Source: Pseudosulfitobacter pseudonitzschiae
GTDB taxonomy: Bacteria; Pseudomonadota; Alphaproteobacteria; Rhodobacterales; Rhodobacteraceae
Length of the DNA stretch: 64,000 nucleotides
Reading direction: 5' to 3'
NCBI RefSeq assembly: GCF_900129395.1
Contig: NZ_FQVP01000004.1
Location: forward strand, 248,001-312,000
Under the pieces are notes generated by a model that had not been told where the DNA came from, made no database searches, and was given only the letters and a program-made list of their open reading frames with translations. Shown in pieces: positions 1-11,474 of the stretch (its first letter is position 1; every line of letters begins with the position of its first letter). The position numbers and the translations under genes were made by a program.

Positions 1-406
1 CGGTCAGCAGGTCGGTCAACTCGGGCCGTTTCAGGTATTTCTCGGCCTTCGCCGCCTTGGTCATGGCCATCCGACCCTCGCCCGAGGCCAGCGCCATCAT
101 CCCTTCGGCCAGCGCGTCAAACCCCTTGGCCTGACGGTTGCGGGCGAAATAGCGGGTGATCGCGGTTTCGTCCCCGTTCAGGAAATGCCAGACGGCGATC
201 ACCGCACCCACCAGTTTGAGCAAAACCCAGACAGCAAAAACCAGTAAAACCAACGCGATGACCGATTCAAGCGGCCCCAGCGTGAACTCGGTGCCCGCGA
301 CGACGACCTGAACGCCGCCCTGGCTTTCCAGCAGAAAGCCCGCGCCCAAAGCAATGGCCGCTACGGCGCAGACGAACAGAATGATTTTTACCAGTGACCA
401 GATCAT
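1..406 (-). CDS. hemY: HemY N-terminal domain protein (partial, 3' end outside window)
   Basis: The reverse strand reads from an ATG at 406 without a stop to the window edge, giving 135 residues of the amino-terminal part. Two hydrophobic segments lie near residues 4-26 and 47-72, followed by a soluble helical part that reads like the HemY N-terminal domain (a run GFDALAEGMMALASGEGRMA and on). HemY proteins are inner-membrane, TPR-containing proteins found with haem genes; their biochemical role is unclear. This is not the protoporphyrinogen oxidase also called HemY in Gram-positives. The start lies 10 bases after the stop of the mitofilin-like gene, so both are probably one transcript with hemD. 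Confidence 0.85.
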   Translation of the reverse strand, partial: MIWSLVKIILFVCAVAAIALGAGFLLESQGGVQVVVAGTEFTLGPLESVIALVLLVFAVWVLLKLVGAVIAVWHFLNGDETAITRYFARNRQAKGFDALAEGMMALASGEGRMAMTKAAKAEKYLKRPELTDLLT

Positions 407-416
407 GCGGGTCCCC

Positions 417-1694
417 TCAGTTCGCGGCCAAACGCTGGATCAGCGCTTCGGCGGCATTCATAGCCTCAAGACGCGCCTGTGCGGCGTCCATCCAGGATTG
501 CAATTCGGCCTTGGCCGGTTCGGGCAAGGTGTCGGCTTCGGCCAGCGCATCGGCAAGGCGGCCCTGACGTGTTGCTGCCTCGACGCGCGACAGGATCGCG
601 TCGGGGTCGTTCCCTTCGCGGGGTTGCACAGACCGCGCGCCCAACTGCCGTTTCAGAAAACCGCCAAAGCCGCCGTCGGCATCCGTGGCGTTGGTCCGCG
701 CCGCAGCCAGCGCCGCACGGGCGGCATCGGGCAAGGCCTGTTGCAGGTCAGACAGGGGCGTGACCCCGTCATCCGCGACCCTTTGCAGGGCGTCGGGAAT
801 TTCAATGTCGCTGTTTGCCCCCACATCGGCCAGCGCCGTGGCAAAAGGCGCGCCGCTGTCCACGGCCGCCAGAACACGCGTGGCCGCGGCGCGGGCCAGC
901 GTGTTGCCCGCTGCCGTCGTGGCGGTTTCCTGCATCAGCTGTGCATCTTTCAGCAACTTGTCGATCTGTTCCTGCTGGGCTGCCATCTGATCGGTCAGCG
1001 CGCTTACATCTGCAGAACCGGTCGCATCGGGCGCAGCCTGGGGCCGTTGTTCCAGGGCGTCGATCCGCGCCACCAGCTCTTCGACCGAGGCGTTGAGCGT
1101 GCTCAGCGTGTCACTGTTGTCCGCAGGCGCGTCAGGGATCTGCCCGCGCAGCGTGTCAATCTCGCCGCGCAACTGGCTGACGGTCTGGTCGATTGCTTCA
1201 AGGCTGGCCGTGGTCTCGGCGCTTTCCCCGGCGCTGCGCCAGCTTTGCGGCAGGATCGGGTCGATGATCTGCGACTTGCCCGCGACAAATCCAAGGCAGG
1301 CGGCAACAACGCCACCCAGAACCAGTGGCCAGAAGGGGCTGTTGTTTTGCCGGGGCTGTACAGCGGGGACAAAACTGTCGCTTTCGGGGGCTGCGGGATC
1401 TTGCGCCGCAGGTTCCTGATCGGGCGTGTCGGCATCGGCCAAGGGTGTTTCTGTCGCGCTGCTGTCAACGATGGATGAATCCTCGGACTCGTCCTCGGTC
1501 ACATCGGGCTGGGGCGTGTCGGCAATCGGGGCGTCGGATTTTTTTGCGGGTTCGGGCAGGACAACTTCATCCGCCGATGCGTCAGTTGGCTCTGTGACTG
1601 GTTCCGCGCTCTGATCCTCGGGCGTTCCATCGACAGCGTTTTTATCTTCCTCTTCCGTTGGACCGCCGGGTTTAGGAGACTTGGATTTCGCCAC
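417..1694 (-). CDS. Mitofilin/HemX-like inner membrane protein
   Basis: A 425-residue protein. A long acidic, proline-rich cytoplasmic N-terminus (about residues 1-115) precedes one transmembrane helix (FWPLVLGGVVAACLGFVAG, about residues 120-138). A periplasmic part follows, with coiled-coil character around residues 170-255 and a helical C-terminus. This architecture is that of the alphaproteobacterial mitofilin family (COG4223), relatives of mitochondrial Mic60, encoded between hemD and hemY. I chose the GTG at 1694 because GGAAGG precedes it at good spacing. A second in-frame GTG at 1730 would add 12 residues but has no clear ribosome site. A role in membrane architecture is inferred from the family. 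Confidence 0.8.
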   Translation of the reverse strand: MAKSKSPKPGGPTEEEDKNAVDGTPEDQSAEPVTEPTDASADEVVLPEPAKKSDAPIADTPQPDVTEDESEDSSIVDSSATETPLADADTPDQEPAAQDPAAPESDSFVPAVQPRQNNSPFWPLVLGGVVAACLGFVAGKSQIIDPILPQSWRSAGESAETTASLEAIDQTVSQLRGEIDTLRGQIPDAPADNSDTLSTLNASVEELVARIDALEQRPQAAPDATGSADVSALTDQMAAQQEQIDKLLKDAQLMQETATTAAGNTLARAAATRVLAAVDSGAPFATALADVGANSDIEIPDALQRVADDGVTPLSDLQQALPDAARAALAAARTNATDADGGFGGFLKRQLGARSVQPREGNDPDAILSRVEAATRQGRLADALAEADTLPEPAKAELQSWMDAAQARLEAMNAAEALIQRLAAN

Positions 1695-1765
1695 GATATT
1701 ACCTTCCGATTCTCGAACGTACAAAGGCACGTCCGTCTAAACTTAGCCGCCAGCCTTGCGACGCT

Positions 1766-2470
1766 TCAAGCCGATAGCGCCTGCATCAGCAGTTTTCGCA
1801 CTACCTCAATCATCGCACCCCTGTCAGGGTTCCCTGCTATTTGCAGGGCCACATGATCGACATGGGCACAGTTTGCGGCGGCAGCGGCGCTGATGGCACC
1901 CAGATACAGCGGCGCCGTGCAATGCGCCCCCTCACTGAAATGTAGCGCGCTGCGTGGAGAAAAAAGAGGCACAATGACAGGACCTGTCTCTTTTAGCCTG
2001 TTTTGCGCAGCGTCAGAAAGCGGCAACAGCACCTGATCATATACCGCGACACTGTCGACGGCCAGCCCGGCGGCCTGCAAACGGTCCGCCACATCGCCCC
2101 GGGTGTGGATGCCCGAAAAATGTAGGATGCGTCCCGCAGGCTGTAGCGCTGTCAGCGCGGTGACCAGCGTTTCGGCATCCTGACCCACCTGCCGCGCCTG
2201 CCAGCCAGCCAGACCAGCGGCCCGGGTCGTGGCGTCGCCCAGACAAAAGGCCGGCCGCCCCAGTGCCTGCGGACCATGTGCGACGCCGTGGGCCGAGGTA
2301 AAGATCGCTGCGTCGAAGTCGGGCACATCCGCCGACACCGGTTGAATGTCGATCAGTGGAGAAATCAGAACATCGCAGCTTTGCGTGACCGCATCGGGCA
2401 GGGCGGCGACAAAGGCGCGTGATCCGGCCTCGGGGCGGGTCATCAAAAGCGTGATCCGGTGCCGTGACAT
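1766..2470 (-). CDS. hemD: Uroporphyrinogen-III synthase
   Basis: A 234-residue protein of the HemD family, the enzyme that closes hydroxymethylbilane to uroporphyrinogen III in tetrapyrrole synthesis. It starts with the usual strand and [17 protein letters not shown] segment. It contains [11 protein letters not shown] near residue 57 (the family's FTSxxGV region) and ends with a VVRKLL helix; length is normal. HemD sequences are poorly conserved, so family and context carry the call. It is first in the minus-strand hemD - mitofilin-like - hemY group and divergent from tsaD, 72 bases away. The divergent tsaD/hemD arrangement is common in alphaproteobacteria. Confidence 0.88.
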   Translation of the reverse strand: MSRHRITLLMTRPEAGSRAFVAALPDAVTQSCDVLISPLIDIQPVSADVPDFDAAIFTSAHGVAHGPQALGRPAFCLGDATTRAAGLAGWQARQVGQDAETLVTALTALQPAGRILHFSGIHTRGDVADRLQAAGLAVDSVAVYDQVLLPLSDAAQNRLKETGPVIVPLFSPRSALHFSEGAHCTAPLYLGAISAAAAANCAHVDHVALQIAGNPDRGAMIEVVRKLLMQALSA

Positions 2471-2542
2471 GCTGTGCTCTGGTTGTTTGAAGGATGTTCA
2501 GGTGTTACCTCGGAGCGGAACAATGCGCAACGGACACGCATC

Positions 2543-3613
2543 ATGAACAACGATCTGACGGTGCTGGGCATCGAAAGCAGCTGCGACGACACGGCGGCGG
2601 CTGTGTTGCGGGGGCGGCAGGTGCTGTCGTCGGTGGTGCTGGGGCAGACCAGCCTGCACGCGAATTTCGGCGGCGTGGTGCCCGAGATCGCGGCGCGCGC
2701 CCATGCGGAAAAGCTGGATGGCGTGGTGCGGCAGGCCCTGGACGAAGCAGGCTCTAACACAGGCGATATTGACGCAATTGCCGTAACCGCGGGGCCGGGG
2801 CTGATCGGCGGTGTGGTGTCGGGCGTGATGCTGGCCAAGGGGCTGGCGGCGGCGCTGGATGTGCCGCTTTTTGGGGTGAACCACCTTGCGGGCCACGCGC
2901 TGACGCCGCGCCTGACAGATGCGGTGGGCTATCCTTACCTTATGCTGCTGGTGTCTGGCGGGCATTGCCAGTTTCTGCTGGTCTCGGGACCGGATGACTT
3001 TCGCCGTCTGGGCGGCACCATCGACGATGCCCCCGGCGAGGCGTTTGACAAGGTCGCCCGCCTGATCGGCCTGCCACAGCCCGGTGGCCCGTCGATCGAA
3101 GCGGCTGCCAAGCGGGGTGTCGCGCAACGGTTTGCCCTGCCGCGTCCGTTGTTGGACCGTGACGGTTGCGATATGTCGTTCTCGGGGCTGAAAACCGCGA
3201 CGCTGCGCACCCGTGACAAGGTGATCGCGGAAAAGGGTGGGCTGACCGAGCAGGATCAGGCCGACCTGTCCGCAGGTTTTCAGGCGGCCGTGGCAGATGT
3301 GTTGCAAGAGAAATGCCGACGTGCCCTGGTTGCCAGCGGTACGGTGACGGCGCTGTGCGTGGCTGGTGGTGTGGCCGCGAACCAGACCATTCGCGCCGCG
3401 TTAGAGACTGTTTCGGATGACAATGACATCCCGTTCGTGGCACCGCCTTTGGCACTGTGCACCGACAATGCGGCGATGATCGCCTATGCCGCCATCGAAC
3501 AGATGCAAAACCGCGCACCCGACGGCATGGACCTGTCGGCGCGGCCCAGAATGCCGCTGGACACCACCAGCCAGTCGATGTTGGGCAGCGGTAAAAAGGG
3601 GGCCAAGGCATGA
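2543..3613 (+). CDS. tsaD: tRNA N6-threonylcarbamoyladenosine transferase TsaD
   Basis: A 356-residue protein that transfers the threonylcarbamoyl group to A37 of ANN-decoding tRNAs, working with TsaB and TsaE. The N-terminus [16 protein letters not shown] is the ASKHA nucleotide-binding start. The metal-binding pair is visible as H114 and H118 in GVNHLAGH, and SGGHCQ follows. The ATG at 2543 was chosen because the conserved domain begins there; an upstream in-frame ATG at 2474 would add an unrelated 23-residue leader overlapping the hemD promoter region. The stop overlaps the gpsA start as ATGA, so the two are translationally coupled. Confidence 0.96.
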   Translation: MNNDLTVLGIESSCDDTAAAVLRGRQVLSSVVLGQTSLHANFGGVVPEIAARAHAEKLDGVVRQALDEAGSNTGDIDAIAVTAGPGLIGGVVSGVMLAKGLAAALDVPLFGVNHLAGHALTPRLTDAVGYPYLMLLVSGGHCQFLLVSGPDDFRRLGGTIDDAPGEAFDKVARLIGLPQPGGPSIEAAAKRGVAQRFALPRPLLDRDGCDMSFSGLKTATLRTRDKVIAEKGGLTEQDQADLSAGFQAAVADVLQEKCRRALVASGTVTALCVAGGVAANQTIRAALETVSDDNDIPFVAPPLALCTDNAAMIAYAAIEQMQNRAPDGMDLSARPRMPLDTTSQSMLGSGKKGAKA

Positions 3614-4572
3614 ATGTTTCGGTTCTGGGGGCAGGGGCATTTGGCACTGCTTTGGCCATCTCACTGGCGCAAAAAGGAAAGGTGACCCTGTGGGCCCGCA
3701 ATGCTGAGCACGTGGCAGACATGCAGGCCAGTCGCGCCAACGGGTTGCGGTTGCCGGGTGTTCAGTTCCCTGAAAACCTGTCTCTAACAAGCGATATTGC
3801 GCAGGCATTGGCCACCGACGTGATCCTGCTTGCGGTCCCGATGCAGCAGTTGGCGGGGTTTCTGGCGGACCACATTGCGCCGGACAGCACCGCCAACCTT
3901 GTGGCCTGCTGCAAGGGATTCGAAGTCGCGACCGGACGCGGCCCCGTCAGCGTGATCCGCGACGCCGCCCCGCAGGCGACGGCCGCGATCCTGACCGGTC
4001 CCAGCTTTGCCGCCGACATTGCGCGTGGCCTTCCGACGGCGCTGACCTTGGCCTGTGCGGACGAGGACGCGGGAAAGCGGTTGCAACAGGCTCTAACAAC
4101 GCCAAACCTGCGTCTTTATCGCACCACCGACACCCAAGGTGCCGAGTTGGGCGGGGCGTTGAAGAACGTCATCGCCATCGCCTGTGGCGTCGCCATCGGT
4201 GCGGGGCTGGGGCAAAGTGCGCGGGCCGCGCTGATGACGCGGGGGTTTTCCGAGATGACCCGTCTTGCGCAACACATGGGTGCCGAAACCGCCACGCTGG
4301 CCGGTCTGTCCGGTTTCGGCGACCTGGTGCTGACCTGTACGTCAGAGCAATCGCGCAACTACCGGCTGGGCCTGTCGCTGGGGGCGGGTGACAGTTTTGA
4401 CCCGACCACCACAGTCGAGGGTGCCGCCACGGCCCGCGCGATTGTGCAGATGACGCAGACCAGCGGCGTTGATATGCCTATCACACAGACCGTTGCACGC
4501 CTGCTGGATGGTGCGGCGGACGTTCCCACATCCATGGCGGCCCTGTTGTCGCGCCCACTGAAGGAAGAATGA
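3610..4572 (+). CDS. gpsA: Glycerol-3-phosphate dehydrogenase [NAD(P)+]
   Basis: A 320-residue cytoplasmic enzyme that reduces dihydroxyacetone phosphate to sn-glycerol-3-phosphate for phospholipid synthesis. The dinucleotide motif [12 protein letters not shown] lies at residues 5-16. The family's [12 protein letters not shown] segment, which carries the active-site lysine, is near residues 181-192. Further conserved blocks are TGPSFA and [14 protein letters not shown]. Length is normal for GpsA. It overlaps tsaD by four bases and is followed two bases later by the YciI-like gene, so it sits inside a packed plus-strand operon. Confidence 0.96.
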   Translation: MNVSVLGAGAFGTALAISLAQKGKVTLWARNAEHVADMQASRANGLRLPGVQFPENLSLTSDIAQALATDVILLAVPMQQLAGFLADHIAPDSTANLVACCKGFEVATGRGPVSVIRDAAPQATAAILTGPSFAADIARGLPTALTLACADEDAGKRLQQALTTPNLRLYRTTDTQGAELGGALKNVIAIACGVAIGAGLGQSARAALMTRGFSEMTRLAQHMGAETATLAGLSGFGDLVLTCTSEQSRNYRLGLSLGAGDSFDPTTTVEGAATARAIVQMTQTSGVDMPITQTVARLLDGAADVPTSMAALLSRPLKEE

Positions 4573-4573
4573 C

Positions 4574-4846
4574 ATGCTGATCGCTTTGATTGCCACCGAC
4601 AAGGACGGCGCGCTGGACGTGCGCAAGGCCAATCGGGACAACCATTTGGCCTATATCGAAAAAACCGGTGTGGTTGCCCAAGCCGGCCCGCTGTTGGACG
4701 GCAACGGCGAGATGGCCGGTTCGCTGGTGATCCTGTCGGTGGACAGCATGGCCGATGCGCAGATGTGGGCGGACAACGACCCCTATGCGCTGGCTGGTCT
4801 GTTTGCCGACGTAAAGCTGATCGAATGGAAAAAGGTCATCGGCTGA
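4574..4846 (+). CDS. YciI-like protein
   Basis: A 90-residue protein with the ferredoxin-like YCII fold pattern: MLIALIATDKDGALDVRKANR at the start, a central KTGVVAQAGPLLDGNGEMAGS segment with the family's aspartate, and a C-terminal YALAGLFADVKLIEWKKVIG. YCII proteins are small dimers, sometimes fused to enzymes, with no general assigned reaction. It sits two bases after gpsA and overlaps the next gene by one base (TGATG), so it is co-translated with its neighbours. No function can be read from the sequence. Confidence 0.85.
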   Translation: MLIALIATDKDGALDVRKANRDNHLAYIEKTGVVAQAGPLLDGNGEMAGSLVILSVDSMADAQMWADNDPYALAGLFADVKLIEWKKVIG

Positions 4847-5265
4847 TGGCATACTGGCTGTTCAAATCAGAGCCGTCCACCTGGAGCTGGGACGACCAGC
4901 AGGCCAAGGGCGATGCGGGCGAGGAATGGGATGGCGTGCGCAACTATCAGGCGCGTAATTTCATGCGCGAGATGAAACTGGGCGATCTCGGGTTCTTTTA
5001 CCATTCGCAGACGGAAAAGGCCGTGGTCGGCGTGGTCGAGGTGATCGCCGAAGCGCACCCCGACAGCAGCACCGACGACGACCGGTGGGAATGTGTGGAC
5101 ATCAAGGCGGTCAAATCGGTGAAAACACCCGTAACGCTGGACATGATCAAGGCCGATGGCCGTCTGGACGACATGATACTGGTGCGCAATTCGCGCTTGT
5201 CGGTGCAGCCTGTGACCGAAGGCGAATGGCAGATTGTCTGCGCGCTTGGCGGAATTGATCCCTGA
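4846..5265 (+). CDS. EVE domain-containing protein
   Basis: A 139-residue protein consisting of one EVE domain. It starts MAYWLFKSEPSTWSWDD, which is nearly the family hallmark, and continues with WDGVRNYQARNFMREM, LGDLGFFYHS and VVGVVEVI. EVE domains are related to PUA and YTH domains and are thought to bind modified bases in RNA or DNA. The stand-alone form is common in alphaproteobacteria next to gpsA/tsaD. The ATG at 4846 overlaps the stop of the YciI-like gene by one base. A role in RNA modification biology is suggested by tsaD upstream but is inference. Confidence 0.9.
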   Translation: MAYWLFKSEPSTWSWDDQQAKGDAGEEWDGVRNYQARNFMREMKLGDLGFFYHSQTEKAVVGVVEVIAEAHPDSSTDDDRWECVDIKAVKSVKTPVTLDMIKADGRLDDMILVRNSRLSVQPVTEGEWQIVCALGGIDP

Positions 5266-5328
5266 TTTCGTGATTTTCTGCTACACTTTCGGGCAGAAAC
5301 TCAGGGCCAGATACTCAGGGAGCGTGAA

Positions 5329-5727
5329 ATGGGTGTTCTTTCCGTGATTGCCGCCGGTGCTGCGGCGTGGATTTTTGGCGCGGTGTGGTACATGGCGCTG
5401 TCAAAACCGTGGATGGCCGCCGCCGGCGTCGCGATGGGACCGGATGGCAAGCCGCAGGGCAATGGCTCGGCGCTTCCGTTTATCCTGTCCGCCATCGCCA
5501 TGATCGTGGTGGCAGGCATGATGCGCCACATCTTTGCCCTGTCAGGGATCGATACGCTGGACAAGGGATTGGTGTCCGGCCTGGGCGTGGGCCTGTTTTT
5601 CATCAGCCCGTGGATCATGATCAACAACGCCTATCCGGGTCGACCGTTCAAGCTGACGTTGATCGACGGCGGCTATGCCACCTTTGGCTGCGCGATCATC
5701 GGCGGGGTGCTGACCCTGTTTGCCTGA
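5329..5727 (+). CDS. DUF1761 family membrane protein
   Basis: A 132-residue integral membrane protein with four predicted helices, beginning MGVLSVIAAGAAAWIFGAVWYM. The WYMALSKPWMAA and MGPDGKP segments and the LVSGLGVGLFFISPWIMIN helix fit the DUF1761 family, whose function is unknown. It lies 63 bases after the EVE gene and is the last plus-strand gene before a hairpin terminator shared with the convergent DUF2853 gene. Confidence 0.8.
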   Translation: MGVLSVIAAGAAAWIFGAVWYMALSKPWMAAAGVAMGPDGKPQGNGSALPFILSAIAMIVVAGMMRHIFALSGIDTLDKGLVSGLGVGLFFISPWIMINNAYPGRPFKLTLIDGGYATFGCAIIGGVLTLFA

Positions 5728-5735
5728 CATGAAAA

Positions 5736-5756
5736 AGGCCCGCGCGACGCGGGCCT
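5736..5756 (-). terminator. Rho-independent terminator of the DUF2853 gene
   Basis: A perfect 9-base-pair stem (AGGCCCGCG / CGCGGGCCT) with a CGA loop lies between two convergent genes. On the minus strand it is followed by TTTTTC, so it terminates the DUF2853 gene. On the plus strand it has no U-run and would be a weak stop for the DUF1761 gene. Confidence 0.8.
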
Positions 5757-5780
5757 GAAACAGTCTCTGACAAGGTGAAT

Positions 5781-6122
5781 TCAGCCGTAAACGCTGTCTT
5801 TGCCAAAATGCTTGGTCAGCATGTAATAGACCACGGCGCGGTATTTGTTGCGCTCGGATTTACCATAGGTTTCGATCACGCTGTTGATCGCCTCCATCAA
5901 CTGCGGGCCATCGGGCAGACCCAGCTTTTTGATCAGGAAGTTTTCCTTGACGGTTTCCAGCTCGGACGGCTGCGAAGCGGCCACGGTCGAGGCATCGGCA
6001 TTATAGATGGCGGGGCCGCAACCAATGGTCACCTTGGTCAAAAGGTCCATATCCGGCGTCATGCCGCATTTGTTTTTCAGATCATCCGCATATTGCGCAA
6101 TCAGGTCGTCACGTTTGCCCAT
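5781..6122 (-). CDS. DUF2853 family protein
   Basis: A 113-residue soluble helical protein starting MGKRDDLIAQYADDLKNKCG and ending KYRAVVYYMLTKHFGKDSVYG, matching the DUF2853 family (all-helical, function unknown). The ATG at 6122 has a clear GGGAG site seven bases upstream; the reading frame is open further upstream but without a ribosome site. It is a single-gene transcript with its own terminator. Confidence 0.85.
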   Translation of the reverse strand: MGKRDDLIAQYADDLKNKCGMTPDMDLLTKVTIGCGPAIYNADASTVAASQPSELETVKENFLIKKLGLPDGPQLMEAINSVIETYGKSERNKYRAVVYYMLTKHFGKDSVYG

Positions 6123-6342
6123 CAAAAGTCTCCCAGCTTGGACTTGGCCATAAATCTTGGCCTTGCGGCAAAGACTAAGGACAATCGGGGCTGCCACAAA
6201 GGAAAAATTTTATCAAAGTTCCCCCCAGGGTTCTGCGCGTCGCATGTCTTTGACAGCAGACGACTAAGATAACACCTGCACTGGAATGCTCGGGTGGTTA
6301 TAGACGGGGCACGGACACCGTATCAGGAAAGCAGATCAGACC

Positions 6343-8952
6343 ATGACCCAGCACGCCGATGGACCCACGACAGTGGAACCGGACAACGGTAACCGTCTGC
6401 ACGCGCTGTTGCGCCAGCACGGGCCGTTGATCCTGACGGGGTTGCTGTTCATTGCGGGGGTCTATGCGCTGTATCATCTGCTGGCGCCGCTGGACATGCG
6501 GGTGGTGCTGGCGCAGTTGCAGGCCACGCCACCGCACCTGATCGCCGGTGCGCTGGCCGCGACGGCGGCGGGTTATATTGCGCTGATCGGCTATGACTGG
6601 TCGGCGCTGCGGTATATCGGCAAGACCGCCCCGGCCAGTTCGATCGCGCTGGGTGGATTTCTGGGCTATGCGCTGGGCAACACCATCGGGCTGAGCGTGG
6701 TGTCCGGCGGGGCCGTGCGCTATCGCATCTATTCGGCGCTGGGTCTGGATGCCTATGATGTTGCAGCGATTTCCACCTTTGCGGCGATGTCCTTTGGCAT
6801 CGGATCGACCCTGATCGGTCTGGGCGCGGTGGCGATACATCCCGCCGCCTTGCAGGTGCTTGTGAACATCGCACCCGAGACGCTGCGCCTGATCGCGATT
6901 GCGGTTCTTTTGGTGGCCGTGATCGCGCTGGCTGCGGTGTCGCAGCGGGGCGGCACGATTGCCTGGGGCAAGTTCAGGATGTCGGCCCCACGCGGCAGGG
7001 ATCTGCTGCGCCAACTGCTGATCACCGGAGCCGACATGGTGATGGCAGCGCTGGTTCTTCACCTGTTGCTGCCCACCGGCGCGCTGCCCTTTGCCAACAT
7101 GCTGGCGGTCTTTGCGGTGGCAATGATGGTTGGCGTGGCCAGCCACGTGCCGGGTGGTATCGGCGTGTTCGAAAGCGTGGTGATCGCGGCGTTGCCGGCC
7201 TCGGTTCCGGTGAACGATGCGGTGACGGCGCTGTTGCTGTTCCGGCTGATCTATTTCCTGCTGCCCTTTGTGCTGGCGCTGTTGCTGCTGTCCCTGACCG
7301 AGGTCTGGAGTGCCGCAGGCGCGCGTTTGCCGACCGTTCCGGGCCTTGCGCCCATGGTATCGGCGGGCCGGTCGCTGATTCCCATGGCCACGGGGGTGCT
7401 GGTGCTGGGATCGGGTCTGTTCATGATGTTTGCCGGGTTGATCCCCATTCCCGCAGGGCGCGCCGAAGAGATCGAGACTTTTCTGCCACTGACCATGATC
7501 GAGGGCGGCCCGCTGGTGTCGTCGATCATCGGCTCGCTATTGGCGGTGCTGTCCGTGTCGGTGTTCCGTCGCTCGCGGCAGGCCTATTGGTCGGTTCTGG
7601 CGGCATTGGTGGTCGGGATCGGTGTGGCCGCGTTCAAGACCCAGGATCTGGAACGGGCTGCGATCTTGTTGGCGATGACGCTGATCCTGTGGCCCTGCCG
7701 GCGCGAGTTCTACCGCCGCGCCCGGCTGACCCAAGGCGTTCTGTCCGCCCGCTGGATCGTGTTCACCCTGTCAACGCTGATCTCTCTGGGTTTGCTGTGG
7801 TATCTTGTCCACACAGACGGCGCCGCGCGTGATCTGATGTGGTGGCAGGTGGCGGGGGATGGACCCGCGGTGGCGGCGTGGCGGGCTGCGCTGACCGCTG
7901 GCGTGATCCTGAGCGCCGCCTTGCTGTATTCCGGTTTCCGCGTCGCGCGGGTCAAGGCACCGCTGCCCGATGATGCCGCATTCAAGACTGCGCAGGCGAT
8001 CATTAACGCGCACGGGCAGGGATCGGATGCGATTGCGCTGACCGGGGACAAGATGTTGATGTTTGGCCCCGCGCAGCAATCGGTGCTGTCCTACGGGATC
8101 AAGGGCGGATCGTGGATTGTCATGGGCGCGCCGGTCGGGGACGGTGAGGATGTCGAGGACCTGTCCTGGGCCTTTCACGATGCCGCCCGCGCCGCCGGTG
8201 CACGGCCTGTGTTCTACGAAACATCTGCGGCCTTCACCGAACAAGCCATCGACATGGGCCTGACACTGCACAAGATGGGTGAAGAGGCGATTGTGCCGCT
8301 TGCCGGGTTTTCGCTGGAAGGGCCCGAGCGCAAGAAACTGCGCGCCAGCTGGAACCGCGCCCAACGCGACGGACTGAGCGTCGAGTTGCTCTCGCCCCCG
8401 CATGCGCCCGAACTGATCGACACGCTGCAAGACATTTCCGACGATTGGTTGGCCCAACACGCCGCACGGGAAAAGCGGTTCTCGGTTGGCCGGTTCGATC
8501 CCGCATGGCTGAACCGCACCCGCATCGCGCTGGTGCGGCTGAACGGCGAAATCTGCGCCTTTGCCAACCTGATGGAAGCCACCCGCAGCAGCGCCGTCGA
8601 TATGATGCGCCACCATGCCGATGTCCCTGCCGGCACCATGGAGTTTCTGTTCACCGAGCTGATGCTGCAACTGAAGGCCGAAGGCCGCGAAAGCTTCAGC
8701 CTTGGCATGGTGCCCTTTGCCGGACTGTCAGGGCGGCGGGGCGCAACCCTGTGGGCACGGTTCGGCAGCCTGGTCTACAGTCACGGCGACCGGTTCTACA
8801 GCTTTGAAGGTTTGCGCCGGTTCAAATCCAAGTTCGACCCGGTCTGGCACCCACGCTACTTCTGCTGCCGCTCGGCCCTGCCGCCCGTCGGCCCGCTGAC
8901 CGACGCCGCCCGCTTGATCGCAGGCTCGGCGCGCGGGATCGTGGGGAAGTAG
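6343..8952 (+). CDS. mprF: Phosphatidylglycerol lysyltransferase/flippase, MprF family
   Basis: An 869-residue membrane enzyme. Residues about 25-530 are almost continuous hydrophobic helices (flippase region, with SHVPGGIGVFESVVIAALP, a family hallmark, near 267-285). Residues about 545-869 form the soluble DUF2156 aminoacyltransferase domain, with WIVMGAPVGDG, RSSAVDMMRHH and FSLGMVPFAGLSG. MprF transfers lysine (or alanine) from tRNA to phosphatidylglycerol and moves the lipid to the outer leaflet, lowering surface negative charge. The two-domain length is normal. The amino acid used cannot be read here. It is a single gene, convergent with gyrB. Confidence 0.92.
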   Translation: MTQHADGPTTVEPDNGNRLHALLRQHGPLILTGLLFIAGVYALYHLLAPLDMRVVLAQLQATPPHLIAGALAATAAGYIALIGYDWSALRYIGKTAPASSIALGGFLGYALGNTIGLSVVSGGAVRYRIYSALGLDAYDVAAISTFAAMSFGIGSTLIGLGAVAIHPAALQVLVNIAPETLRLIAIAVLLVAVIALAAVSQRGGTIAWGKFRMSAPRGRDLLRQLLITGADMVMAALVLHLLLPTGALPFANMLAVFAVAMMVGVASHVPGGIGVFESVVIAALPASVPVNDAVTALLLFRLIYFLLPFVLALLLLSLTEVWSAAGARLPTVPGLAPMVSAGRSLIPMATGVLVLGSGLFMMFAGLIPIPAGRAEEIETFLPLTMIEGGPLVSSIIGSLLAVLSVSVFRRSRQAYWSVLAALVVGIGVAAFKTQDLERAAILLAMTLILWPCRREFYRRARLTQGVLSARWIVFTLSTLISLGLLWYLVHTDGAARDLMWWQVAGDGPAVAAWRAALTAGVILSAALLYSGFRVARVKAPLPDDAAFKTAQAIINAHGQGSDAIALTGDKMLMFGPAQQSVLSYGIKGGSWIVMGAPVGDGEDVEDLSWAFHDAARAAGARPVFYETSAAFTEQAIDMGLTLHKMGEEAIVPLAGFSLEGPERKKLRASWNRAQRDGLSVELLSPPHAPELIDTLQDISDDWLAQHAAREKRFSVGRFDPAWLNRTRIALVRLNGEICAFANLMEATRSSAVDMMRHHADVPAGTMEFLFTELMLQLKAEGRESFSLGMVPFAGLSGRRGATLWARFGSLVYSHGDRFYSFEGLRRFKSKFDPVWHPRYFCCRSALPPVGPLTDAARLIAGSARGIVGK

Positions 8953-8971
8953 GGGCCAAATCGGCCCCTAC
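8949..8971. terminator. Hairpin between convergent mprF and gyrB
   Basis: A perfect 9-base-pair stem, GTAGGGGCC / GGCCCCTAC, with a five-base loop. It includes the mprF stop codon and lies 8 bases from the gyrB stop. Neither side has a strong U-run, so it may act as a weak two-way terminator or as an mRNA 3' end stabiliser. Confidence 0.55.
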
Positions 8972-8978
8972 TGATTGA

Positions 8979-11402
<2,424 letters not shown>

Positions 11403-11423
11403 TCACCCTATATTTTTTGTTAT

Positions 11424-11452
11424 TTTATAGGGTTTTTACAGGGGGATGTCAC
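11424..11452 (-). promoter_or_regulatory. Candidate gyrB promoter with overlapping palindrome
   Basis: On the minus strand GTGACA (11452-11447) is followed by exactly 17 bases and then TATAAA (11429-11424), close to a housekeeping sigma consensus. The -10 overlaps one arm of the inverted repeat CCCTATA-13-TATAGGG (11406-11432), whose other arm lies at the expected transcription start and just before the ribosome site. It fits an independent gyrB promoter. The palindrome could be an operator or coincidence. Confidence 0.6.
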
Positions 11453-11474
11453 GCGATCGAGACAAGTTTCTGGG

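Noticed and set aside
1695-1730. Upstream GTG start for the mitofilin-like gene
   Set aside because: No ribosome site precedes 1730, whereas GGAAGG precedes the GTG at 1694.
2474-2542. Longer TsaD start at 2474
   Set aside because: The extra 23 residues are not conserved in TsaD and would overlap the divergent hemD promoter region; the ATG at 2543 begins the conserved domain.
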